64,000 nucleotides of DNA from Nageia nagi (lineage: Eukaryota; Pinophyta). Positions 57,776-64,000 of this stretch are shown here, one piece after another. Location of the stretch: assembly GCA_050084985.1 (NCBI GenBank), contig JBITNC010000001.1, positions 83,886,001 through 83,950,000 on the forward strand, given 5' to 3'. The notes beneath the pieces are model-generated. The model saw nothing but the letters and a program-made list of their open reading frames with translations, was not told the origin of the DNA and searched no databases. Numbering within the stretch: position 1 is the stretch's first letter; each line of letters opens with the position of its first letter. Made by a program: the position numbers and the translations under genes.

Positions 57776-58453
57776 ACTCCTTCCAACTGTGGAAGTTTTA
57801 TATGTGATAAATTCCCTCTTCTTACTAGTCACACATCTCTTTGACCTCCAATGGAGTGGTAAGAGCAAACTTAGTAAAAAGCCATTAAGTGTAGATAAAT
57901 TAATTGAGGTTCAATTACTCCTCCAAGAGTCACATATCCCTTCGACCTCTGATGGAGTGGTAAGGGTAGACCTCTTTAAGAGTGTTAATGGGAAGTATAT
58001 TTCTAAATAATATGTGAATAAATTTTACCTCTTTCACTTAACTTATTTCTGATCACTTAGGATCGCTTAAAGCGCAAAAGTGAGAGCATACTTTGTTAAG
58101 TGAAAGTACTTAGTGTATTCGAATCCCTCCAATTTATTAACCTTTTAATATGATTTATGCTACCCAAAACTCAATTTATTTTTTTTTAGGTTCATTCCAA
58201 ATTAAATGTGATTCATTTACTCCTTCCAATTGTGGAAGTATTATGTGTAATAAATTACCTCCTCTTACTAGTCACATATCCCTTCGACCTCCAATGGAGT
58301 GGTAAGGGAAAACTTGGTAAGAGGTCATTATGTGTGGGTTAATTAGCTAAATTAATGATAGTGTGAATGTGAAATAAAAGAAGAATTAATTACTCCTTCT
58401 TATCCAATCTATTCTGGTCACCTTAGATCGCACGAAGTGCAAAGGGAGAGCAT
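57776..58453 (-). repeat. Two-part tandem repeat in D leader, ~365-440 bp spacing
   Basis: Block a (57776-57900) recurs as block c (58220-58345), with a partial copy at 57921-57984. The GATCGC...GAGAGCAT block follows each (58061-58089 and 58426-58453). Confidence 0.75.
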
Positions 58454-58699
58454 AAGTAGACAAGATAAAAAGTATTAATGTGTACGTACCCTTCACCCAA
58501 AACATGAAAGTAAATACATAACATTTTACATAAAATAAAATAAATTAATAAAAAATGCATTTAACCTTTTCTACCCATTCTTATATGCATTCTAGGCAAA
58601 GGAATCACATTCAAAAGCATCCTTCCATTTTGACAACATATTATATATTTTATTTTATTTATTCAGAAATAACAAAAGGAGATAAAATGACCTAGAGTA

Positions 58700-58855
58700 T
58701 GAGTCACCAACATTTAGACAGAGGTCACTGGCATTTATTCTAAGTTGCCAACATCTGATTCCAATCACTAGCATTTAGTTTGGATTACTTTATAAATCAC
58801 TGGCATTCCTTTTGAGTCATCGGTGTCCGATTACAGTTGCTAGCGTTTCTACAAT
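58700..58855. repeat. Degenerate ~20-bp minisatellite, D leader
   Basis: About seven units resembling AGTCACTGGCATTTAGT. Same unit family as 43475-43565 and the D LTRs. Confidence 0.7.
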
Positions 58856-58977
58856 AGATTTCCTAAAATGCACAAAATGCAAAATTTGAAGTTAGTATAT
58901 GGCAAAATTTAAATAAACCAGATAACAAAAAGGTAAAATCACTTTAAAACAAAAAACCTCCCTATCAATAATGGAAG

Positions 58978-58996
58978 GGCCCTCCTTCTAGCACCA
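58978..58996 (-). other. Primer-binding site, element D
   Basis: On the minus strand TGGTGCTAGAAGGAGGGCC begins three bases after the 5' LTR end. Differs from the primer sites of A2, B and C. tRNA not identified. Confidence 0.65.
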
Positions 58997-58999
58997 GAA

Positions 59000-59849
59000 T
59001 GTTGCAGTGAAAATAAAGCTGGAATGTAGAATAACATGAAATATAAATTATTCTTAAATCTTCATTGAACCTCAAATTATGTAAAATAAATAGAAATGCT
59101 ATAATTTCTAATTGATATTGATTTTTAGTTCAAACTACAATTTGCCCTTGGAAGGGACTTTTACAAATGCCATTTGCCAAAATAAGAGTATTAGATCTCC
59201 ATTGTTTTTGATTTGCTTGCTTCTCTCCTTGATATGGACAACCTATAAATCCTACACACATGCAAAAGATAATAACATCAAAGCATCTATGTATGACATG
59301 TATTGAATTGAAACTAGCATAAAACAATAAAAGGTATGAGCTCACAAGATTTTGGTAGCATTACCCTACTTCAAAAATGGGTCAAGATTCTCTCTCTTTT
59401 GCTTTGTATTAACTTGTATTTATAGATTTTGGGTGAGATGTTCCAAGGCTGGTAAGAGGAAGTGAAAAGACATCGTAGGTCGTAACTGACCCCCTCTATC
59501 CACATCATCTTGGAAAGTTGAAACATTTCAACTTTCTCTCGCTATTTTGGTTTCTTGTTCAGTTGTTACAGAGTCACTGACAATTACCATACAAACACTG
59601 GTGATCACCTCAAAATGTCGGTGACTATCTTAGGTCGCTAGCGACTGGTTTCCAATTTTGTGACAATATTTAAATGATCACTAAATAGCTAATTTTACCT
59701 AAAAAGAGTCATGTGACCACCCATTTTGCATGTACTCAATGGGAGCTATCCAATAATAAGGTTTTTTAAACCTATTTTATATTATCACGAAGAGTTATGA
59801 TTATTTCAATGTTTACTAGTTAAAAAAGGGACATTTTTAGGTGTCTACA
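59000..59849 (-). repeat. 5' LTR of element D
   Basis: 850 bases, pairs with 42148-42997. This copy would drive the D transcript. Confidence 0.95.
59416..59424 (-). promoter_or_regulatory. TATA box, 5' LTR of D
   Basis: TATAAATAC on the minus strand; promoter of element D, start expected about 30 bases downstream. Confidence 0.7.
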
Positions 59850-59854
59850 ATGGG
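59850..59854. repeat. Target-site duplication of element D, right
   Basis: ATGGG, equal to 42143-42147. Confidence 0.9.
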
Positions 59855-59968
59855 AAGGCCATTTTTATCACATTGTTGCTAGTTTCTTGAAGCTCTTATT
59901 ACATGTCTTGTAATTGTCATAATTTGAGTCCACCAAATGGTATTTTTATTAGGCTCAAGCATACTCAT
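59850..59968 (-). pseudogene. gag 5' fragment, chromovirus C
   Basis: Start of the C gag, cut off from the rest by D. ATG at 59968 opens MSMLEPNKNTIWWTQIM, the usual short lead of chromovirus gag. It rejoins 42147 across element D. Confidence 0.6.
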
Positions 59969-60027
59969 ATTAACTTCTTAAACTCTTACAGTAAAATAAT
60001 TATAGACCATAGGCCTGATAGTTTAAA

Positions 60028-60046
60028 TTTGATGCTTTGATACTAG
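60028..60046 (-). other. Primer-binding site, chromovirus C
   Basis: On the minus strand CTAGTATCAAAGCATC follows the LTR end, close to the TGGTATCAGAGC site that pairs with initiator tRNA-Met in many plant retrotransposons. Confidence 0.7.
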
Positions 60047-63000
60047 TGTAACACATCCACCTATTCTTGACATCCAAAACCCTAAACTTTTAGACCTAAA
60101 TTTTATTTGATTAGTTTATACATTCCAATGATCTAGGAATGGATCCAAGTGATCCATATGTGCTTGTTAGTATTGCTAGCTAGTTATCACCCACATGGTA
60201 AGATTGGATAAATTCAAGATTATCCAACCCTAATTAAATCTCTTCTAGTGTTCACTCTATAATGCTTATCACATTGAGGAGACACTGCGTATGTGACCCC
60301 ACCATTTTCCCATCATGAATTATGCAACAAACATTTTGGACATGACATAGTGGTTTCCTACTTGGGTCCCATATCACCTAAGAGAATTCACATCCACTAG
60401 GTTATTCATCCTCACCCAATGATAACCCTCCAACTCATAGGAGCAAATAGTTTTTCCTAGGAAAACTTCCTTATGAGAAGGTAACATCATCACCTATGTA
60501 ATAATTGTCATACTTTTATGTACTAAATTGTAAGTAGTTTGAATACTAAATTACTTTCACCTAGTAAACATAATTTTATTAAATGCTATCCTCACCCGAT
60601 AGACTATGAAGGATATGAGACACTAGCATGTCCATATCTATCAGCTAGTCTCACCATGGAATTTGGCATCTAGGTGCTCATATCTTGGGGAGCCATGGAT
60701 ATTGAATCAATACCCTTGAGTGGTTTGTATAGTGTAATTAATTTTAATCAAGGTTATAAAATAAAAACCACTGATGGCCTAACAAACTTAAAATAAAAGA
60801 TCCTAGATCAATTAATAGGAATCTAAGTTCCATGTTCATACTATGCATGAGGTATTAAAATAAATCACACTTTGTTTTTAAAATTAATAAGCAAAGTATA
60901 TGTAGTAAGACTCAAAATAACTTGCTTAGGAAGTCACACAAGATATCTAGAAGTAGTACAAATATCTCATATGCATGGTACTTTGTAATTAATAGTATTT
61001 ATAAAAGTTCTCATACTAGTGTTTAGTAAGATGCCTTGATATGACACTAAAGTCAACTACTTCTATAAAGGAAGTGAGGTGTGTAGTTGTCCTTACTCAA
61101 GGTATATTATTTTGGATTATCATTTAGCAAGGAAGGTTCAACAAATGAATATTCCATGTCATCTTCATTTCCTAATTTGTCCAAAATTTACCTTTGTGGT
61201 CAAATTAATTCCTTTTGGGTTACTCTTTCATATAGGTTGTTGTCAAGTTTATCTCTCCTTCTATCATTACTCATATATTACATTATTAGATCTATTAGGT
61301 ATTTATGAATTGTTATTAGGGTTTACCATTAATCCATATCTCTAAACTTTTTTAATGAATTGTAGGAGTATCATGATAATTAACACTCTACTTCAAACTA
61401 ATCCCCTATATCCCTTTCTATTATTTTCAACTTATGGGTAAGGTGTAAAATGAAACTTCTTCACCTAATTGAGTTTAGGATTATCTTTATGAGTTTTAAT
61501 TACCCAAATAGTTAAACTTCTAACTATAGATAACAATTGACATTCAATAATAAGAATAATATAAATCCTTAGAGTTAGATTTAATTTTAGTGTATCCTCT
61601 TCTTGGTAGTACTACTAAGATGTTCTTCTTGTATTCCAATTCTTCTTGAGAACATATTATATTAATGGGATCTACACTCATGAAGAGAGAGAGAATGACA
61701 ATTCTCCAATTAGATATCACATTCTATCTATATTTTTATTTTATGTATCAATACTAGGGTTAACTCATTAAAGGCCTAAGTATCATTCATTTTATAAGGA
61801 CATCATTTGTTATCCTTAAACCCATATTACTTCACATTTCTCATTAACAACCTTCGTATGGAATTATCTTTAGACTTACTACATTAGTATTTAATAAATC
61901 TTAATAATAACATACAAAAGATTAGATTATACCCATCTGATTAAACCTTAAAGGTTTTCAAGAAGTTTCCACCAAACTTGTATTCTATCAAATTATTACC
62001 TAAAGATATGAAAGAAGATTAAATGAGGATAACCCTTATCATTTACAAGAGGGTCACTTGAAATTGTTACTTGATAAAATACAAAGTATATATTTCAAAT
62101 ATTGATTTAGAGTTCTTCAATCCATCTTTAACCTCTTGATGTAGAATCTTCATCTTCATCTTTCGATTATCTCCTAATAAGCAAAGGTATTGCTTTGAGT
62201 ATTAAGGAGGTTAAGAGTTTGAAGATAAAGAAAATCCCTTATCTTATTTATGACCATGATGCAAATATATTTAACTATATGGCATCTAATTCTTAAAACT
62301 CATTCTATGAACCTTAGGAGGGTTTTGAGTCCTCCCTTCCTTGGTCATATGAACTACAATATTCACAATTCATCCTTATATATGATTGAGTTTGAATTCA
62401 CTCTAGAAATGCTTAAAAAACTTCTTATGTGTTAAATGATGTTACATAATCTTGAACAATCTTTTACAAATAACTTCATCATTTATCAAAGAAAGATAAT
62501 CTTACTTAAAATAAAGTCACACCATATTAATTATTAATTCCTTGTCACTACAATTATAGTATAATAATATAAAGGAGATTAAGCATCATATTACTTTATA
62601 TTAAGACTAAATATAATTTAATATAAGTTTCAATATGGTATCCAACATTAAAGGTGGAATATACCATAAATCAACCAATATTTTACTAAAGCAAAACACA
62701 AGTAATGTGCATGAGACCATGGTCAATGCAAGGGAATTTTAAGAGATTTCATTTTGGATAGAGGTCAATTTAATTTTTAAAACATTTATCTCATATTATT
62801 CTGATCTATTACTAAATTAGCACTTGACTAGTGAATCCCTATTAGGCTAGAAATATAGTAGAGAGACCTTCAATGCTTAAGCTTCATCCATAATGGAGAT
62901 CCTATATCTATTAAATCTTATTAAAGTTTGGTAATAGAGTCTTTATTAATACAACTTAGATGATTTCTTTTATATATTTTCTAATGATGTAGCACTTTAA

Positions 63001-64000
63001 AGAAAAGAAAAAAAGAAAAAAAAAGGAGAAAGGATTGCATGCTTCTTTAATCTATTAGAAAAAAGAAGACATGCATAGGAAAGGATTTTTATTAACAACA
63101 TCAAGAAATACATATCTCCCAAGGCATGAGGAACTTCATAAAGAGGACGAAACATCTATTCAAATGATTTAATATCCATGAGACTATGCATCAGATAGAC
63201 TATATTCAACATCCCTTCCTTGGATTTACTATTTCCTAAATGTAACTAAATGAAATCAAACTTGAATGACATTTCATTTACATTTGGTTAATGCTATACT
63301 AACAACACATCATGGTGAGAAAAATGATTATATAATAGATTTACCATATTTCTGACTATGTTACTTCAAGGATTATCAATTACATTAAAATCTTATTGAA
63401 GAGAAGGGCATACAAAATTAGTAGGAGCTAAACTCACATTATTCATAAAATAGATTCTCATGAACATAGTATAGGCATGCAATGGTCAAAATTAAATCCA
63501 AAATCTCAAACCTTTGACAACAATCTCTTGGCATGTGCCACCACATGATCTCAAGGTGGCATGGAGATCCATCAAAGAGTAGTTGAAATGGTTTCTCATC
63601 GAATATTGTGGTTGCAAGTGCTTGTATGTGAGGAATACACAAGGTCTAGGAATTATTTGACAACACACAAAATAGGGTTTTTGAAAGTATGTTGCAAGTT
63701 TTAGGAATAAAGTCAAATGCTAAAACCTTTGCCAACACTTTTTCCAACATGTACCCTAATAAAATCTCTCAATGAAGGTAAGGAAAAATTCAAGACTTTT
63801 ACAAGTGAAGTTTATGAGCATACATAGTAAGGGAATGCACATGGAGTAGTCCTATCAAATAAATAAGAATAATAACATGACATAGAATTTTGTACTCAAT
63901 TCCTTCCCATCAATAAATTTCAAATAAATAATTTAATAAGCTATTCTCCTTTCCAAAGACAAAAAGTACCAACTATCACATGTAGTATGTCAATAAAGAA
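60047..64000 (-). repeat. 5' LTR of chromovirus C (partial)
   Basis: Matches 32141-36553 of the 3' LTR and leaves the window at its right end, still inside the R/U5 part. The U3 and promoter lie outside. ORFs here on either strand are chance. Confidence 0.85.

Larger units (their letters stand above)
57033..58977 (-). other. Leader of element D with repeats
   Basis: About 1.9 kb between primer site and gag start, without ORF. It carries repeated blocks CTTACTAGTCACA and CGACCTCCAATGGAGTGGTA at about 57820-57865, 57925-57965 and 58265-58310, repeated GATCGC...GAGAGCAT blocks (58061-58089 and 58426-58453) and the minisatellite at 58700-58855. A long repeated leader may hold packaging or translation signals; that is inference. 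Confidence 0.6.
42148..59849 (-). mobile_element. Ty3/gypsy element D (Tat group), nested in C
   Basis: 17.7 kb, the best-preserved element. LTRs of 850 bases each with TG/CA ends, perfect ATGGG duplication, primer site and polypurine tract all present. Order in its own (minus) sense: leader with repeats, gag, protease, G-patch, RT, degenerate RNase H, archaeal-type RNase H, integrase, an extra ORF, a noncoding stretch and then a plant mobile domain gene on the opposite strand. The LTRs differ at about 32 of 850 positions by hand count, nearly all transitions. A few stops and one or two frameshifts interrupt gag-pol. Confidence 0.95.
32141..64000 (-). mobile_element. Chromovirus C (Tekay/Del-like Ty3/gypsy)
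   Basis: A minus-strand element running out of the window on the right. 3' LTR 32141-37600, then integrase with chromodomain, RNase H, RT, protease, gag, primer site and 5' LTR (60047 onward). Element D interrupts its gag at 42147/59850. The primer site resembles the one for initiator tRNA-Met, and the RT and chromodomain resemble Tekay/Del chromoviruses. LTR copies differ at about 30 of 185 bases in the segment I compared, so it is old. The coding region is heavily damaged. Confidence 0.85.

Noticed and set aside
61079-61345. Overlapping 88- and 73-codon ORFs in the 5' LTR of C
   Set aside because: Two frames over the same bases, corresponding 3' LTR stretch does not keep the same ORF; chance.
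1-64000. Host genes, tRNA or rRNA genes, microbial operons
   Set aside because: No exon-like conserved protein outside retrotransposon families, no cloverleaf or rRNA core noticed, and LTR structure throughout indicates plant intergenic DNA.

Overview
This window looks like intergenic DNA from a land plant with a large, repeat-packed, very AT-rich genome, roughly 30% GC by eye. A gymnosperm would fit, but I cannot name a species. I see no host protein-coding gene and no tRNA or rRNA gene. Almost every base belongs to LTR retrotransposons or their remains, and most coding parts are broken by stops and frameshifts. No prokaryotic features are present.

Layout. (1) 70-1809 is a plus-orientation LTR of family A. 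(2) 1810-29091 is a Ty3/gypsy element B on the plus strand: LTR, gag, protease, archaeal-type RNase H, RT, RNase H, integrase, long extra ORF, LTR. It is split inside gag/protease by (3) a related minus-strand element A2 (5144-18767) with the same gene order and a candidate 5-bp target duplication AGTAT. (4) 29412-30922 is a CpG-rich solo LTR (E) with TG/CA ends and a perfect CTAAC duplication. (5) 32141 to beyond the window end is a minus-strand chromovirus C (Tekay/Del-like, chromodomain, tRNA-Met-like primer site) with LTRs of about 5 kb or more. (6) Element D (42148-59849, minus strand) sits inside the gag start of C, flanked by a perfect ATGGG duplication. Its two 850-bp LTRs differ at about 32 positions by my hand count, so it is the youngest full element here.

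How the parts work together. Each element carries its own promoter (TATA box in each LTR), primer-binding site and gag-pol enzymes. Elements A2 and B place an archaeal-type RNase H between protease and RT. Element D has the other dual-RNase H order (RT, degenerate RNase H, archaeal RNase H, integrase), a G-patch after protease, an extra ORF containing a duplicated unknown domain, and, on the opposite strand, a captured plant mobile domain gene with an acidic tail. This mix of captured and extra ORFs is the most interesting content.

History. LTR pairs of A2, B and C differ at roughly one site in six to seven in the stretches I compared, D at about one in 27. In-frame stops are mostly TAG or TGA that look like C-to-T or G-to-A changes from CAG, TGG or CGA, consistent with long-term deamination of methylated cytosines. 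The CpG-rich solo LTR stands out from this decayed background.
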